Assembly: GCF_014773485.1 (NCBI RefSeq)
Contig: NZ_JACXBP010000007.1
Location: forward strand, 124,001-188,000
Origin: Erwinia aphidicola
GTDB taxonomy: Bacteria > Pseudomonadota > Gammaproteobacteria > Enterobacterales > Enterobacteriaceae
Length of the DNA stretch: 64,000 nt
Direction of reading: 5' to 3'
Shown here: in pieces, positions 18,106 through 28,363 of the stretch
How the letters are laid out: the number at the start of each line of letters is the position of its first letter
How positions within the stretch are numbered: position 1 is the first letter of the stretch
Position numbers and translations under genes: made by a program
The notes under the pieces: model-generated
Told to the model about the DNA's origin: nothing
What the model saw: only the letters and a program-made list of their open reading frames with translations
The model's database searches: none

Positions 18106-19305
18106 ATGTCAGACACTCAACAGTTCAATTTTGACCGGCTAGTCGATCGCCACGGCAGCTGGTGTACGCAGTGGGATTTTGTCGCCGACCGCTTCGGCCA
18201 GGACGATTTACTGCCCTTTACCATCTCCGATATGGATATCCCCACCGCTCCGGCGGTGATCGAGGCGTTGCAGCAGCGCGTGTCGCACGGCGTGCTCGGC
18301 TACAGCCGCTGGCAGCATGACGATTTCCTCGGTGCCATCAGCCGCTGGTATCAGCAGCGTTTTGAGGTCAGCGTGGATCGCCAGCAGATTGTTTACGGGC
18401 CCTCGGTGATTTATATGGTGGCGCAGATGCTGCGCCGCTGGTCACAGCCCGGTGACGGCGTGGTGATCCACACGCCCGCCTACGATGCCTTTTATAAAGT
18501 GATCGAAGGCAATCAGCGCCGGGTGATGACGCTGCCGCTCAGCCAGCGTGACGGTGAATGGCAGTGCGATATGGCGGCGCTGGAGGCGTTGCTGGCCAGT
18601 CCGCAGTGCAAAATCCTGCTGCTGTGCAGCCCGCATAATCCCACCGGTAAAGTGTGGCGCCGTGCGGAGCTGCAGCAGATGGCCGCGCTGTGTGCCCGCT
18701 ATCAGGTGCGCGTTATCAGCGACGAGATCCATATGGATATGGTCATGGACCAAAGCCGCCATATCCCCTGGAGCTGCGTCGGCCGCGGGCAGTGGGCGCT
18801 GTTTACCTCGGCGTCCAAAAGCTTCAATATTCCGGCGTTAACCGGTGCCTATGGCTTTATCAGCGATGAAGAAGATCGCGCAGCGTGGTTCCAGGCATTA
18901 AAAAATGCCGACGGCCTCTCTTCCCCCGCTATCCTGGCAGTGGCCGCCCATATCGCCGCCTATCAGCACGGCGCGGCGTGGCTGGATGCGCTGCGCGACT
19001 ATCTGCGCGCCAACCTGCAGCATGTTGCCCAGCGCCTCAACGCGGCGTTTCCCACGCTTCACTGGCAGCCACCGCAGGCGACCTACCTGGCGTGGATTGA
19101 CCTCAATCCGCTGGGCATTGACGATGGCGAACTGCAGCGCGAGCTGATTGAGCAGCAGAAGGTGGCGATCATGCCGGGCAGTACCTACGGTGAATGCGGG
19201 CGCGGCTGGCTGCGCTTTAACGTGGGCTGCCCACGCAGCAAGGTGGATGACGGGCTGGATCGCCTGATCGCCGCCCTGCACAACTGCCTGAAAACGCGCG
19301 CTTAG
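18106..19305 (+). CDS. malY: Cystathionine beta-lyase / maltose-regulon modulator MalY
   Basis: MalY is a PLP-dependent beta-C-S lyase that in E. coli also binds MalT and damps the maltose regulon. The 399-residue protein matches MalY along its length. The PLP lysine is K238 in [11 protein letters not shown], the fold type I Asn/Pro loop is [11 protein letters not shown] (174-184), and the PLP-pyridine Asp lies in [10 protein letters not shown] (about 205). Start 18106 ([10 protein letters not shown]) has GAGG upstream; GTG 18061 would add 15 unconserved residues. It lies 57 bp after malX and ends in a long hairpin. Confidence 0.93.
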   Translation: MSDTQQFNFDRLVDRHGSWCTQWDFVADRFGQDDLLPFTISDMDIPTAPAVIEALQQRVSHGVLGYSRWQHDDFLGAISRWYQQRFEVSVDRQQIVYGPSVIYMVAQMLRRWSQPGDGVVIHTPAYDAFYKVIEGNQRRVMTLPLSQRDGEWQCDMAALEALLASPQCKILLLCSPHNPTGKVWRRAELQQMAALCARYQVRVISDEIHMDMVMDQSRHIPWSCVGRGQWALFTSASKSFNIPALTGAYGFISDEEDRAAWFQALKNADGLSSPAILAVAAHIAAYQHGAAWLDALRDYLRANLQHVAQRLNAAFPTLHWQPPQATYLAWIDLNPLGIDDGELQRELIEQQKVAIMPGSTYGECGRGWLRFNVGCPRSKVDDGLDRLIAALHNCLKTRA

Positions 19306-19310
19306 CCGCC

Positions 19311-19385
19311 CTCTTTGCGCAGATAAGCAACGACCAGCAGCGCCGTTGCGCATTTTGCTGGCGTTGTTGCGCAAAGAGTTTTTAT
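19311..19385 (+). terminator. Long hairpin after malY overlapping the add promoter
   Basis: Arms CTCTTTGCGCA (19311-19321) and TGCGCAAAGAG (19368-19378) pair. An inner GCAACG-CCAGCA pair of arms extends the stem, and a T run follows. It would end malXY. The right arm and T run lead directly into TATAAT (19383-19388), a likely minus-10 for add, so terminator and promoter are fused. Confidence 0.65.
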
Positions 19386-19424
19386 AATGCTCTGCACTTT
19401 ACGATAACAACAGAGAGTGCCGAC

Positions 19425-20423
19425 ATGATCGATTCCCAGCTTCCCCTCACCGATATCCATCGCCATCTTGACGGCAATATTCGCGCCCAAACCATTCTCG
19501 ACTTAGGCCGCGAGTTTAATCTTACTCTCCCTGCCACTACTCTGGAGCTTCTGCGCCCGCACGTGCAGGTGATTGAAGCGGAGCCGGACCTGGTGAGCTT
19601 CCTCAACAAGCTCGACTGGGGAGTAAAAGTGCTGGGCTCGCTCGATGCCTGCCGCCGCGTGGCGCTGGAAAACGTCGAGGACGCGGCACGCGCCGGGATC
19701 CACTATGCTGAGCTGCGCTTCTCGCCGGGCTATATGGCGATGACCCACAACCTGCCGGTGGCGGGCGTGGTGGAAGCGGTGATCGACGGCATTAAGGCGG
19801 GCTGCGGCAAGCACAATATTGACGTGCGCCTGATTGGCATTATGAGCCGCACCTTCGGTGAGGAAGCCTGCCTGCGCGAGCTCGACGGCCTGCTGGCGCA
19901 CCGCGACAGCATTACCGCACTCGACCTGGCGGGTGATGAGCTGGGCTTCCCGGGCAGCCAGTTCCTCAGCCACTTTAACCGCGCGCGTGACGCCGGGCTG
20001 CGCATTACCGTGCATGCCGGTGAGGCCGCCGGGCCGGAAAGCATCTGGCAGGCGATCCGCGAGCTGGGCGCGGAGCGTATTGGTCACGGAGTAAAAGCGG
20101 TGCAGGATCCGGCGCTGATGGAGTTCCTCGCGCAGCACGGGATTGGCATTGAGTCGTGCCTGACCTCCAATATCCAGACCAGCACCGTGGCCTCGCTGGC
20201 ACAGCATCCGCTGAAGGCCTTCCTTGACCACGGTATCCTCGCCACCATCAATACCGACGATCCGGCGGTTCAGGGGATTGAGATCGGTCACGAATACGAA
20301 ATTGCCGCCCCGGCAGCAGGTTTGAGCAGGGAGCAGATGCGCGTGGCGCAGGAGAATGGCCTGAAGATTGCGTTCCTCAGCGATGCCGAGAAAGCCGCAG
20401 TGCGGGCGCGTGCCGCAGCGTAA
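19425..20423 (+). CDS. add: Adenosine deaminase
   Basis: Add converts adenosine and deoxyadenosine to inosine forms in purine salvage. The 332-residue protein has the zinc ligands of H12 and H14 (DIHRHLDGN), the HAGEAAGP block (about 197), the RIGHG motif (about 219) and the catalytic NTDDP (about 278). Length and motifs match E. coli Add. A TATAAT box lies 37 bp before the ATG. REP-like palindromes separate it from convergent ydgJ. Confidence 0.96.
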   Translation: MIDSQLPLTDIHRHLDGNIRAQTILDLGREFNLTLPATTLELLRPHVQVIEAEPDLVSFLNKLDWGVKVLGSLDACRRVALENVEDAARAGIHYAELRFSPGYMAMTHNLPVAGVVEAVIDGIKAGCGKHNIDVRLIGIMSRTFGEEACLRELDGLLAHRDSITALDLAGDELGFPGSQFLSHFNRARDAGLRITVHAGEAAGPESIWQAIRELGAERIGHGVKAVQDPALMEFLAQHGIGIESCLTSNIQTSTVASLAQHPLKAFLDHGILATINTDDPAVQGIEIGHEYEIAAPAAGLSREQMRVAQENGLKIAFLSDAEKAAVRARAAA

Positions 20424-20432
20424 TTAATGACG

Positions 20433-20548
20433 CGGGTCGACCGGAAAAAATGGTCTCCATCACGGCCTATGCCAATCCTTAACACGGGTCGACCGGAAAA
20501 AATGGTCGACCCCTACGGTAGGGGCCGACCTTCTTTTTCGGTCGGCCC
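20433..20548. repeat. REP-like palindromes between add and ydgJ
   Basis: One partial (20433-20456) and two full units (20484-20516 and 20518-20548) lie here. The two full ones form a head-to-head pair: the first ends CCCCTAC and the next starts GTAGGGG. The loops contain GGAAAAAATGG- or TTCTTTTTC-type centres. Confidence 0.8.
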
Positions 20549-20564
20549 TTTTCACGGCGTAATC

Positions 20565-21605
20565 CTATTTCAACGACAGGGTCTGGCGCTTCTCGGCGGA
20601 CTGTAAGCCCAGCTCGATCAGCTCCATCACCTGAATCGCCTCTTCCGCCTGCACCGGGTTTTCACCCACGCCGTTAATCGCATCGCGAATGCCCGCATAG
20701 TAAGCCGGATAGTTGCCAGGAATAGTCAGCAGGCTCTTCTCGACCATTGCATCACCTTCGGCCAGCGTCAGCACGCCGTCGCGCATATCGTAGCCCCAGT
20801 CTTCCTGCGGCGGGCGCGCCCCGGCTTTCAGCGCATCCTCCTGCGGATCAAGGCCAAACTTCACAAAGCTGCCTTTGGTACCGTGCACCTGATAGCGCGC
20901 CGATTGGGCGGCAACCAGCATGCTGGCGTGCAGCACCACGCGGCGCTGAGGATAGGTCAGCGTGCAGTGGAAGTAGTCGGTGGTTTGCGCCCCCGGGCGC
21001 AACTCGGCGGCATCGAGAGTAATCGCCACCGGGGAGCCAAACAGCTGCAGCGCCTGGTCAATCACGTGTGGCCCCAGATCGTACCAGATGCCGCTGCCCG
21101 CGCCTTTCTGCTCGCGCCAGCGCTGCTGCACGGTTGGGCGGAAGCGGTCAAAGTGCGACTCAAAGTAGCGTACATCGCCCAGCGTGCCGTCAGCCAGCAG
21201 CGCTTTAAGGGTGAGGAAATCACTGTCCCAGCGGCGGTTATGGAACACCGACAGCAGCAGCCCTTTGGCTTTTGCCAGCGCGTCCAGCTCGCGCGCCTGT
21301 GACAGCGTCACGGTAAACGGTTTGTCGACAACCACATGTTTTCCGGCATTTAGCGCGGCTTTGGCCAGCGGGAAGTGGGTATCGTTTGGGGTGGGAATGA
21401 CAATCAGCTGCAGGGTTGGGTCGTCGAACAGTGCCTGAGGGTCGGACACCACCTGCACCGAAGGCCAGTCCGCATGAACTTTGCCGGCATCGCTGCTGGA
21501 AACGGCGGCCAGCTCCATCTCAGCAGTGCCTGAGATTAGGGGTGCATGGAAGGTTTTGCTGGCGAAGCCGTAGCCCACCAGACCAACACGAATTTTATCA
21601 CTCAT
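20565..21605 (-). CDS. ydgJ: NAD(P)-dependent oxidoreductase YdgJ (GFO/IDH/MocA family)
   Basis: This 346-residue cytoplasmic oxidoreductase has the E. coli YdgJ length. The N-terminal Rossmann fold begins VGLVGYGFASKTFHAPL (residues 8-24). The family active-site motif EKP is VDKPFT here (about 94-99), as in YdgJ. The substrate in E. coli is not settled. It is convergent with add and is the last gene before the inserted ara block; 76 bp separate it from araC on the same strand. That gap holds a CCCCGT...ACGGGG dyad without a T run. Confidence 0.92.
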   Translation of the reverse strand: MSDKIRVGLVGYGFASKTFHAPLISGTAEMELAAVSSSDAGKVHADWPSVQVVSDPQALFDDPTLQLIVIPTPNDTHFPLAKAALNAGKHVVVDKPFTVTLSQARELDALAKAKGLLLSVFHNRRWDSDFLTLKALLADGTLGDVRYFESHFDRFRPTVQQRWREQKGAGSGIWYDLGPHVIDQALQLFGSPVAITLDAAELRPGAQTTDYFHCTLTYPQRRVVLHASMLVAAQSARYQVHGTKGSFVKFGLDPQEDALKAGARPPQEDWGYDMRDGVLTLAEGDAMVEKSLLTIPGNYPAYYAGIRDAINGVGENPVQAEEAIQVMELIELGLQSAEKRQTLSLK

Positions 21606-21681
21606 TAGAATCCCTCTCGTAGTTACCCCGTTGATTTAAGTCGATCGACGGGGCAACCACAAGAAGGATTTACCCTAAAAG

Positions 21682-22599
21682 CTATTCATTGGCACGGCGC
21701 GGTAAGTGCCAGGTCTCCTGGGCGACCAGCGCATCGTGTGCATCCAGGCTGCGACGGCGGAAATCGCTGGGGCTGACGCCCGCGCGCTTGCGGAATACGC
21801 GGGAAAAGTAGAGTTGATCGTCATAGCCCACTTCGCGCCCGATGCTGGCGATCGGTTCCTGGGTAGTTTGCAGCAGCAGCTTGGCGCGGATCACCCGCTG
21901 ATCCTCTCGCCAGCGCAGCAGGTTGACCCCCATCTGCTCGCGGAACAGGTGCGCCAGCCGCGACGGTGACAGGCAGACATGCTTCGCCACCTCTTCAATT
22001 TTCACCTCCGCCGCCAGATTGTTGGTGACGTACTGGCAGGCTTCGACCACGCGCGCATCGCGGATCTGCTGATGGCTGCGCGGATCTTCCTGCACCGCCC
22101 GCAGCAGCAGGCGCTCCAGCAGATTCATCGCCAGCTCCTCGGCAAAGCGCCGCCCGGAGTTGTGGGTGTGTTCGATATTGGCGAACAGGCGGTCAAACTC
22201 GCCGCGCAGCGACTCCGGCAGGCGCAGGCGCCCCACGCCCTGCGCTTCATCCTGCCACTCCAGCCAGTCGCTCCAGTAGGCGCGCGGGCGGAAATAGACC
22301 CAGCGGTGATACCAGCTGTCGCTGTCAGGCGAACGGCCGTAATAGTGCGGAGTTTTCGGCTGAAACAGCAGCAGGTCGCCCGGTTCGCAGTCAAACGCCG
22401 CCTCGCCGTCACACACCCGGCCACGCCCTTTAATCGTCAGGTTGAGAATGTAGCCCTTCATGCCGTGCGGGCGATCGATAAAGAAATCGAGCGGCCCGTC
22501 AGCGTTGATGGGGGTCAGCCCGGCCACCAGCCAGGCGCTAAACGGATACCCCGGAAGCAGCGGGTTGGATTGCGCCACCGGCGCCAGACGATGATACAT
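21682..22599 (-). CDS. araC: Arabinose operon regulator AraC
   Basis: The 305-residue protein has an N-terminal arabinose-binding cupin ([22 protein letters not shown], about 38-59) and a C-terminal double helix-turn-helix ([17 protein letters not shown] and [22 protein letters not shown]). It has about ten more N-terminal residues than E. coli AraC ([10 protein letters not shown] before [10 protein letters not shown]), the arm region that controls DNA looping. It lies only 11 bp after araH on the same strand, so here araC is probably the last gene of an araFGHC operon, not divergent from araB. That would put the regulator under its own arabinose-induced promoter. Confidence 0.93.
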   Translation of the reverse strand: MYHRLAPVAQSNPLLPGYPFSAWLVAGLTPINADGPLDFFIDRPHGMKGYILNLTIKGRGRVCDGEAAFDCEPGDLLLFQPKTPHYYGRSPDSDSWYHRWVYFRPRAYWSDWLEWQDEAQGVGRLRLPESLRGEFDRLFANIEHTHNSGRRFAEELAMNLLERLLLRAVQEDPRSHQQIRDARVVEACQYVTNNLAAEVKIEEVAKHVCLSPSRLAHLFREQMGVNLLRWREDQRVIRAKLLLQTTQEPIASIGREVGYDDQLYFSRVFRKRAGVSPSDFRRRSLDAHDALVAQETWHLPRRANE

Positions 22600-22610
22600 A
22601 ACCCCTCCTG

Positions 22611-23594
22611 TCAGGCCGCTTTGGCTTTTTGTTTGTAACGGTCAAAAATCACCGCCGCTAACAATATCAGACCGCGCACCACGTACTGTGAGAAAGGCGA
22701 GATATTGAGTAAATTCATCGCATTCTCAACCGTTCCGAGGATTAACACCCCGGCAACCACATAGGAAATCTTACCAATCCCCCCCTTCAGCGACACGCCA
22801 CCGAGCACGCAGGCAGAAATCACAATCAGCTCATAGCCGAGCGAGGTCATTGGCTGGCCGCTGGTCATGCGCGAGGCGAGGATAATGCCCGCCGCCGCCG
22901 ACACCAGCCCGGAGAGGATAAAGATGATAATGCGCGTGCGCACCACCGGCACCCCGGCCAGCCTTGCCGCCTCTTCATTACCGCCAATCGCCAGCGTATT
23001 GCGGCCAAAGGTGGTTTTGTTCAGCAGGAAACCGAACAGCACCAGAGTGACTATCGTCAGCCACACCGGCGCAGGAATGCCCAGCCAGCTGGCGTAGCCG
23101 AGCGCGAAGAAGCGCTCGTCTTCGATACCGACCGCCTTACCGTCGGAGAAGATATACGCCAGCCCGCGCACAATCTGCATGGTCGCCAGCGTGGTGATCA
23201 GGGCGTTAATTTTCAGTTTAGCAATGACAAAGCCGTTGATCAGGCCGCAGGCGACGCCGAGCAGTAGCCCCGCCGCCACGCCGATCCACAGGCTTTCGGT
23301 CATGTTGATCACCACCGCGCACACCACCCCGGCACAGGCAATCACCGAGGCGACCGACAGGTCAAAATCACCGGACGCGAGGCAGAACAGCATGCCGCAG
23401 GCCACCATACCGGACATCGACATTGCCAGGCCGAGGCCTTTCATATTGATCAGGCTGCCGAAGTTCGGCACAAACACCGTGCAGGCGATAAACAGCGCGG
23501 CAAACACCACCAGCATGCCGAAGTTGTCCCAGATGCGCCAAAGGCTGAAGCGTGATGGGGCGGCTGGCGTCCCGGTTGAAGTTGTCGTAGACAT
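22611..23594 (-). CDS. araH: L-arabinose ABC transporter permease AraH
   Basis: AraH is the inner-membrane channel subunit of the high-affinity arabinose importer. The 327-residue protein has eight to ten membrane helices and the sugar-permease block [14 protein letters not shown] (about 208-221), and aligns almost end to end with E. coli AraH (328). Start 23594 (MSTTTSTG) has AGGAG 7 nt upstream, better than the ATG at 23609. It lies 16 bp after araG. Confidence 0.93.
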   Translation of the reverse strand: MSTTTSTGTPAAPSRFSLWRIWDNFGMLVVFAALFIACTVFVPNFGSLINMKGLGLAMSMSGMVACGMLFCLASGDFDLSVASVIACAGVVCAVVINMTESLWIGVAAGLLLGVACGLINGFVIAKLKINALITTLATMQIVRGLAYIFSDGKAVGIEDERFFALGYASWLGIPAPVWLTIVTLVLFGFLLNKTTFGRNTLAIGGNEEAARLAGVPVVRTRIIIFILSGLVSAAAGIILASRMTSGQPMTSLGYELIVISACVLGGVSLKGGIGKISYVVAGVLILGTVENAMNLLNISPFSQYVVRGLILLAAVIFDRYKQKAKAA

Positions 23595-23610
23595 CGGTTT
23601 CTCCTGCATG

Positions 23611-25134
23611 TCAGGCCACCTGGGTGGCAGGTTTAGCGGTTTTTGGCATCGCCAGACTTAAGGTCAGCGCTTCCGTTGCGTCGTTGTGGTCCAGCTCCCC
23701 GGCGATTTCGCCTTCGCGCATCACCAGGATCCGGTCGGCCAGCCCCATCACTTCCGGCAGATCGCTGGAGGCAAACAGCACCGCAATCCCCTGTTCGGCC
23801 AGCGCGTAAATCAGCTGATAGATCTCATTTTTTGCTCCGACATCAATGCCGCGCGTTGGCTCGTCGAGCAGGATCACTTTCATCTCTTCCGACAGCCAGC
23901 GGCCAAGGATGGCCTTCTGCTGATTGCCACCCGACAGGTTCATAATCAGCTGGTCAGCCGACGGGGTTTTGATATTCAGTGAGCGAATATGCGCCCCGGC
24001 GTTTTTCGCTTCCCAACCTTTGTTGATCAGACAGCCGGCGGTAAGGTTGTTGCGCCGGGCGCTGATGTTGATGTTGTCGCGCACCGAATGCACCGGGATG
24101 ATGCCGTCGGCCTTGCGGTCTTCCGGGCAGAGCATGATCCCGGCACGAATGGCCTCAATCGGCTCACGCAGATTGAGCACCTCGCCATCGAGGCGCAGCT
24201 CGCCGCTGATGAGACGCGTGGCGCCGAACAGCCCTTTCATCAGTTCGCTGCGCCCGGCGCCGACCAGGCCGAACAGCCCGACGATCTCCCCGGCTCGCAC
24301 GCTGAACGACACCGCGCTGCGCACGCCTTTGGCCTGGACATTGTCGAGCTGCAGGCGCACTGCACCGTGCGCACGCGGGCGGTAGCCGTAGATATCGCCG
24401 ATTTCACGCCCGACCATTGCCTGCACCAGCAGGTCGTTGGTGGTGGTTTGCATATCGGTGAAGGTGCGCACGTAGCGGCCATCTTTAAATACGGTGATTG
24501 CATCGCTAAGGGCGAAAATCTCCTCCATGCGGTGCGAGACGTACAGCACCACTTTGCCATCGGCGCGCAGCTGGCGGATAACACGGAACAGCTGGTCGAT
24601 TTCCCGCGCAGACAGTGAGCTGGTCGGTTCGTCAAAGGCGATCACTTTGGCGTTGCGCGCCAGCGCTTTGGCAATTTCCACCATCTGCCACTGGCCGAGC
24701 GACAGGTATTTCAGCGGCAGATCCGGGTCGATATCCATGCCGAGCGTTTTTAGCTGGCGCGCGGCTTCGGCACGCAGCTTCGCCCGGTTAACCAGCCCGC
24801 CGCGCTGCGGCAGCTGGCCTAAGAAGATGTTTTCTGCCACCGACATTTCCGGCACCAGATGCAGTTCCTGATAGATAATCGCTACCCCGGCATTCAGCGC
24901 ATCGGTGGTGTGCTGGAAGTTAGCCGGCTGGCCTTGAATGCGGATCTCTCCACTGCTGGCCTGATAGCTGCCGCTGAGGATCTTCAACAGCGTCGATTTG
25001 CCCGCGCCGTTCTCGCCCATCAGGGCATGCACTTCCCCGGCATAGCAGTCAAAACTGATATCCTGCAGCGCTTTTACGCCGGGAAAGGTTTTGCCTATGC
25101 CGTGAAAGCTCAGATAAGCGGGTTGCGTGGTCAT
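23611..25134 (-). CDS. araG: L-arabinose ABC transporter ATPase AraG
   Basis: AraG is a double-ATPase sugar ABC protein of 507 residues. The first half has Walker A GENGAGKS (40-47), signature LSLGQ and Walker [11 protein letters not shown]. The second half has a Walker A lacking the usual lysine ([10 protein letters not shown]), signature LSGGNQQKA and Walker [15 protein letters not shown], as normal for this family. It lies after araF, separated by a 173-bp gap full of REP-like palindromes. Confidence 0.95.
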   Translation of the reverse strand: MTTQPAYLSFHGIGKTFPGVKALQDISFDCYAGEVHALMGENGAGKSTLLKILSGSYQASSGEIRIQGQPANFQHTTDALNAGVAIIYQELHLVPEMSVAENIFLGQLPQRGGLVNRAKLRAEAARQLKTLGMDIDPDLPLKYLSLGQWQMVEIAKALARNAKVIAFDEPTSSLSAREIDQLFRVIRQLRADGKVVLYVSHRMEEIFALSDAITVFKDGRYVRTFTDMQTTTNDLLVQAMVGREIGDIYGYRPRAHGAVRLQLDNVQAKGVRSAVSFSVRAGEIVGLFGLVGAGRSELMKGLFGATRLISGELRLDGEVLNLREPIEAIRAGIMLCPEDRKADGIIPVHSVRDNINISARRNNLTAGCLINKGWEAKNAGAHIRSLNIKTPSADQLIMNLSGGNQQKAILGRWLSEEMKVILLDEPTRGIDVGAKNEIYQLIYALAEQGIAVLFASSDLPEVMGLADRILVMREGEIAGELDHNDATEALTLSLAMPKTAKPATQVA

Positions 25135-25167
25135 AGTGTCTCCTCCTGCACGTTGAGCGTTTGCAGC

Positions 25168-25297
25168 GGGCGGACCGAAAAAGAGGGTCCGCCCCTACCG
25201 CATTCTTTAACCGTAGGGGCCGATCCTTTGTTTCGATCGGCCCGCAGTCCGCCTCATCACCATGGTCGAACCGTAGGGGTCGGGCATGCCCGACCCG
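25168..25297. repeat. REP-like palindromes between araF and araG
   Basis: Three units (25168-25198, 25212-25243 and 25272-25297) lie inside the operon, on the 3' side of araF. They carry GTAG/CTAC ends. Palindromes placed after a binding-protein gene often protect the upstream mRNA, so this can raise AraF over AraGH, as known for REP after malE in E. coli. Confidence 0.8.
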
Positions 25298-25307
25298 TTG
25301 TCACTGA

Positions 25308-26291
25308 TTACATCAGCCCTTTCTTCGCCAGTTCGGCTTTGAAGTTATCGCGGGTAATCAGTACCACGTCGGTCACTTCGGTGAACTTGGCAGGCTCGGT
25401 GCCGTTGGTCACCCAGTCATGCAGCATCTTGATACTGCGGTAGCCGTGCACGTCCGGGCTTGGCAGCAGAGAGCCGTAGAAGCCGGTCGCGGCACCTTTC
25501 GACAGTTCGCTTACCGCATCCACTCCATTAATCCCGATGCCAATGACGTCGGCCGCCTTAAAGCCCTGGCCTTCGGTGGCGCGCACGCCGCCCAGCACGG
25601 TGTTGTCGTTCATACCCACGATCAGCCAGTGCTTCACCTCCGGATGCTGCACCAGCAGGGAGTTACCGGCATCAAACGCGCCGGGAATATCGTTGGATTT
25701 GGTTGGGATCTGATAAATCTGTTTTTCCGGGAATCCAGCAGCCTTCAGCGCATCCATCGACCCGCCGGTGCGGCGACGGGCGGTATCCAGCTCGTTGGCG
25801 GTGATCGCCATTACCGCCGTCTCTTTCGCATCCCAGCCGCGTTTCTGCATCTCTTTGTACAGCTCCTGCCCCTGGCGCTCGCCGATTTTGGTTGCGGCCA
25901 TCATCACCAGCGGCACGCTATCCATCGGTTTACCTTTGGCGGTGACGAACTGGTCATCAACGGCGATCACCTTCAGGTCATAGCTGCGCGCTTTCGCGAC
26001 AATGGCGGAGCCCAGTTTTGGGTCCGGCGTACAGATAACGAACCCCTTCGCGCCGCTGGCGGCCAGGCTGTCGATGGCGTTCAGGGTTTTCTCACCGTCC
26101 GGCACGGCGATTTTAATCACCTCAAAGCCCATCTCTTTACCGGCCTTATCGGCGAACTTCCATTCGGTCTGGAACCACGGCTCTTCCGGCTGCTTCACCA
26201 GAAAACCGAGTTTCATGGTCTCCGCCATAGCGGATTGTGACATAACGGCGGCGAGGCCAATCGCGGCCAACGCTTGAGTGAATTTGTGCAT
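25308..26291 (-). CDS. araF: L-arabinose-binding periplasmic protein AraF
   Basis: AraF captures arabinose in the periplasm and delivers it to AraGH. The 327-residue precursor has a Sec signal (MHKFTQALAAIGLAAVMSQSAMA, cut near residue 23) followed by ETMKLGFLVKQPEEPWFQTEW, typical of AraF. The ligand-region motifs DDQFV and GMNDNTVLGG are present. It is the first gene of the leftward unit and faces araB across a 372-bp control region. Confidence 0.95.
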   Translation of the reverse strand: MHKFTQALAAIGLAAVMSQSAMAETMKLGFLVKQPEEPWFQTEWKFADKAGKEMGFEVIKIAVPDGEKTLNAIDSLAASGAKGFVICTPDPKLGSAIVAKARSYDLKVIAVDDQFVTAKGKPMDSVPLVMMAATKIGERQGQELYKEMQKRGWDAKETAVMAITANELDTARRRTGGSMDALKAAGFPEKQIYQIPTKSNDIPGAFDAGNSLLVQHPEVKHWLIVGMNDNTVLGGVRATEGQGFKAADVIGIGINGVDAVSELSKGAATGFYGSLLPSPDVHGYRSIKMLHDWVTNGTEPAKFTEVTDVVLITRDNFKAELAKKGLM

Positions 26292-26451
26292 GAGGCTCTC
26301 CGGCTCAGTGCCCGCTTTACGCGGGTTTGTGTAAACGGTAACAATCGGATGTTCATAAATTTAAAAGCTGCTATTCAATACCTTACCTGAGCACTGACGG
26401 CGTTACAGTGACGGTAGTGCGCTAGTTTTACCCGCATGCAAGGGAAAATTT

Positions 26452-26467
26452 GTAGAGCGCTATCACA
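26452..26467. promoter_or_regulatory. Possible CRP site in the ara control region
   Basis: GTAGAGCGCTATCACA has a perfect right half (TCACA) and a weak left half. It lies about 100 bp before the AraC repeats. CRP activates ara genes in E. coli, but the match here is partial. Confidence 0.35.
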
Positions 26468-26553
26468 CCCTGAAATTACAGTCGTTTTGTCCATCTATTC
26501 AGCCAGTTTAACCGTCACGCAACATTTGAAGCCCATCACATAACCCCCGCTGA

Positions 26554-26591
26554 TGGCAGAAAAGTGCATATTTGCAGCCAGCCGCACCTAA
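26554..26591 (+). promoter_or_regulatory. AraC I1-I2-like direct repeat for araB
   Basis: Two 17-bp AraC-type half sites start at 26554 (TGGCAGAAAAGTGCATA) and 26575 (CAGCCAGCCGCACCTAA). Both keep the GC(A/C) and C(A/T)TA-type contacts. Their spacing is exactly 21 bp, the spacing of araI1-I2 in E. coli. The second overlaps the likely minus-35 by a few bases, as in pBAD. Confidence 0.65.
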
Positions 26592-26617
26592 CGTGATTGC
26601 CGCGAGCTTTCCAGGAT
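26588..26617 (+). promoter_or_regulatory. Predicted araBA promoter
   Basis: CTAACG (26588-26593) and CAGGAT (26612-26617) are 18 bp apart, the same layout as the E. coli araBAD promoter (CTGACG, 18 bp, TACTGT). Both boxes are poor sigma-70 matches, as expected for an activator-dependent promoter. Confidence 0.5.
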
Positions 26618-26663
26618 AGAGGGACATGAAAAAAGCCTGTTCTGAAAATAACGGAGAACAACT

Positions 26664-28352
26664 ATGCATAAGGGTGCGATTACCCTCGGTCTGGATTTTG
26701 GCAGCGATTCGGTGCGGGCACTGGCAGTGGAGTGCGCCAGCGGGCGCGAGCTGTTTAAGCAGGTCGTGGCCTACCCACGCTGGAAGGCCGGGCACTACTG
26801 TATGCCGGCGCGCAACCAGTTCCGCCATCACCCACAGGACTACATTGACGCGCTGGAGCAGGCCATACGTGACGTTGTCACGAAGATGACGCCCGAGCAG
26901 CGCCAGAATGTGGTGGGCATCGGCGTCGATTCTACCGGCTCCACCCCCGCGCCAATCGATCGCGAAGGCCGGGTGCTGGCGCTGCGCCCGGAGTTTGCTG
27001 ATAACCCTAATGCAATGTTCGTGCTGTGGAAGGACCACACCGCCATTGAAGAGGCCGAGGCGATTACCCGGCTGTGCCACAGCGGCGAATATCAGGACTA
27101 TTCACGCTTTATCGGCGGCATTTACTCCTCTGAATGGTTCTGGGCCAAAATCCTGCACGTCAGCCGCAGCGATGCGGCGGTGCGTGAGGCGGCAGTCTCC
27201 TGGGTGGAGCTGTGCGACTGGGTACCGGCGCTGCTGAGCGGCACCACTGCCCCGGCAGAGCTGAAGCGCGGGCGCTGCGCCGCCGGGCATAAATCGCTGT
27301 GGCACCCGCTATGGCAGGGTTTACCGGACGCGCAGTTTCTTAACGCGCTCGACCCGCTGCTGACCCGCGACCTCGATCACCCGCTGTTTCACGATACCTT
27401 CACTGCCGAGCTCCCCGTGGGCGTGCTGAGCGCTGAATGGGCCGAACGGCTCGGCCTGCCTGGCAGTGTCACTATTTCCGGCGGTGCGTTTGACTGCCAT
27501 ATGGGCGCGGTTGGGGCCGGGGCGCAGCCCTACACGCTGGTGAAAGTGATCGGCACCTCGACCTGCGACATCCTGATCGCCGATGCTGAGCGCGTCGCCG
27601 ATCGGGCAATCAAAGGTATCTGCGGCCAGGTCGACGGCAGCGTGATGCCGGGAATGATCGGGCTGGAGGCCGGGCAGTCGGCGTTTGGCGATATGTATGC
27701 CTGGTTCAGCCGCCTGTTGAGCTGGCCGCTGGTGCAGGCCGCTCAGCAACAGCCTGAACTCAGACCGCAGCTGGAAGCGATGCAAAACGATCTGCTGCAG
27801 CAGCTTACCGCCGCCTGGGCCGCCGACCCGCAGCTTGACCATCTGCCGGTGGTGCTTGACTGGTTTAACGGCCGCCGCACGCCGTTCGCCAACCAGCGCC
27901 TGAAAGGGGTGATTACCGACCTGAATCTCGGCACCGATGCGCCCACGCTGTTCGGCGGTTTTATCGCCGCCACCGCCTTTGGCGCCCGCGCCATTATGGA
28001 GTGCTTCGAACAGCAGGATATCCCGGTGCAGCAGGTGCTGGCACTGGGCGGCATTGCGCGCAAATCGCCGGTCATCATGCAGGTGTGCTGCGATGTGATG
28101 AACCGCCCGCTGGATATCGTCGCCTCCGACGAGTGCTGTGCGCTCGGCGCGGCGATTTTTGCCGCCGTCGCCGCCGGCGTTTATCCCGATATTCCGAGCG
28201 CGCAGGCCCAGATGGCCAGCCCGCTGGCGCAGACCCTGCAGCCCGATCCGCAGCGCGTGGCCCGTTTCCAGCAGCTTTATCAGCGTTACCTTCAGTGGTG
28301 TGAATGCGCTGAGCCGCAGTTTGCCCCATCAACCTCTTCGTCAGCTAGTTAA
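26664..28352 (+). CDS. araB: L-ribulokinase
   Basis: AraB phosphorylates L-ribulose to L-ribulose-5-phosphate. The 562-residue FGGY-family kinase starts with the ATP-site strand [14 protein letters not shown] (7-20) and carries [13 protein letters not shown] (about 90-102) and the C-terminal [16 protein letters not shown] block (about 454-469). The ATG at 26664 has CGGAGA 8 nt upstream. It is the first gene of araBA; araA follows after 11 bp. Confidence 0.95.
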   Translation: MHKGAITLGLDFGSDSVRALAVECASGRELFKQVVAYPRWKAGHYCMPARNQFRHHPQDYIDALEQAIRDVVTKMTPEQRQNVVGIGVDSTGSTPAPIDREGRVLALRPEFADNPNAMFVLWKDHTAIEEAEAITRLCHSGEYQDYSRFIGGIYSSEWFWAKILHVSRSDAAVREAAVSWVELCDWVPALLSGTTAPAELKRGRCAAGHKSLWHPLWQGLPDAQFLNALDPLLTRDLDHPLFHDTFTAELPVGVLSAEWAERLGLPGSVTISGGAFDCHMGAVGAGAQPYTLVKVIGTSTCDILIADAERVADRAIKGICGQVDGSVMPGMIGLEAGQSAFGDMYAWFSRLLSWPLVQAAQQQPELRPQLEAMQNDLLQQLTAAWAADPQLDHLPVVLDWFNGRRTPFANQRLKGVITDLNLGTDAPTLFGGFIAATAFGARAIMECFEQQDIPVQQVLALGGIARKSPVIMQVCCDVMNRPLDIVASDECCALGAAIFAAVAAGVYPDIPSAQAQMASPLAQTLQPDPQRVARFQQLYQRYLQWCECAEPQFAPSTSSSAS

Positions 28353-28363
28353 GGAACCGTTTT

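Larger units (their letters stand above)
26292..26663. promoter_or_regulatory. Divergent araF / araB control region
   Basis: This 372-bp region has no gene. It holds the araB promoter with AraC-like direct repeats (26554-26591) on the right, a CRP-like half site (26452-26467), and a pair of GTAG-N-GCGCTA blocks 38 bp apart (26414-26424 and 26452-26462) of unknown role. A TAGCAGC block on the reverse strand near 26373 could be an AraC half site for araF. The araF promoter itself was not pinned down. Confidence 0.6.

Noticed and set aside
21620-21660. CCCCGT...ACGGGG dyad between ydgJ and araC as araC terminator
   Set aside because: No T run follows on the minus strand, so intrinsic termination is not supported.
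26626-26700. Possible leader peptide (MKKACSENN...) before araB
   Set aside because: The frame runs out of phase into araB, lacks a control-codon run, and no terminator/antiterminator pair follows; ara genes are controlled by AraC.
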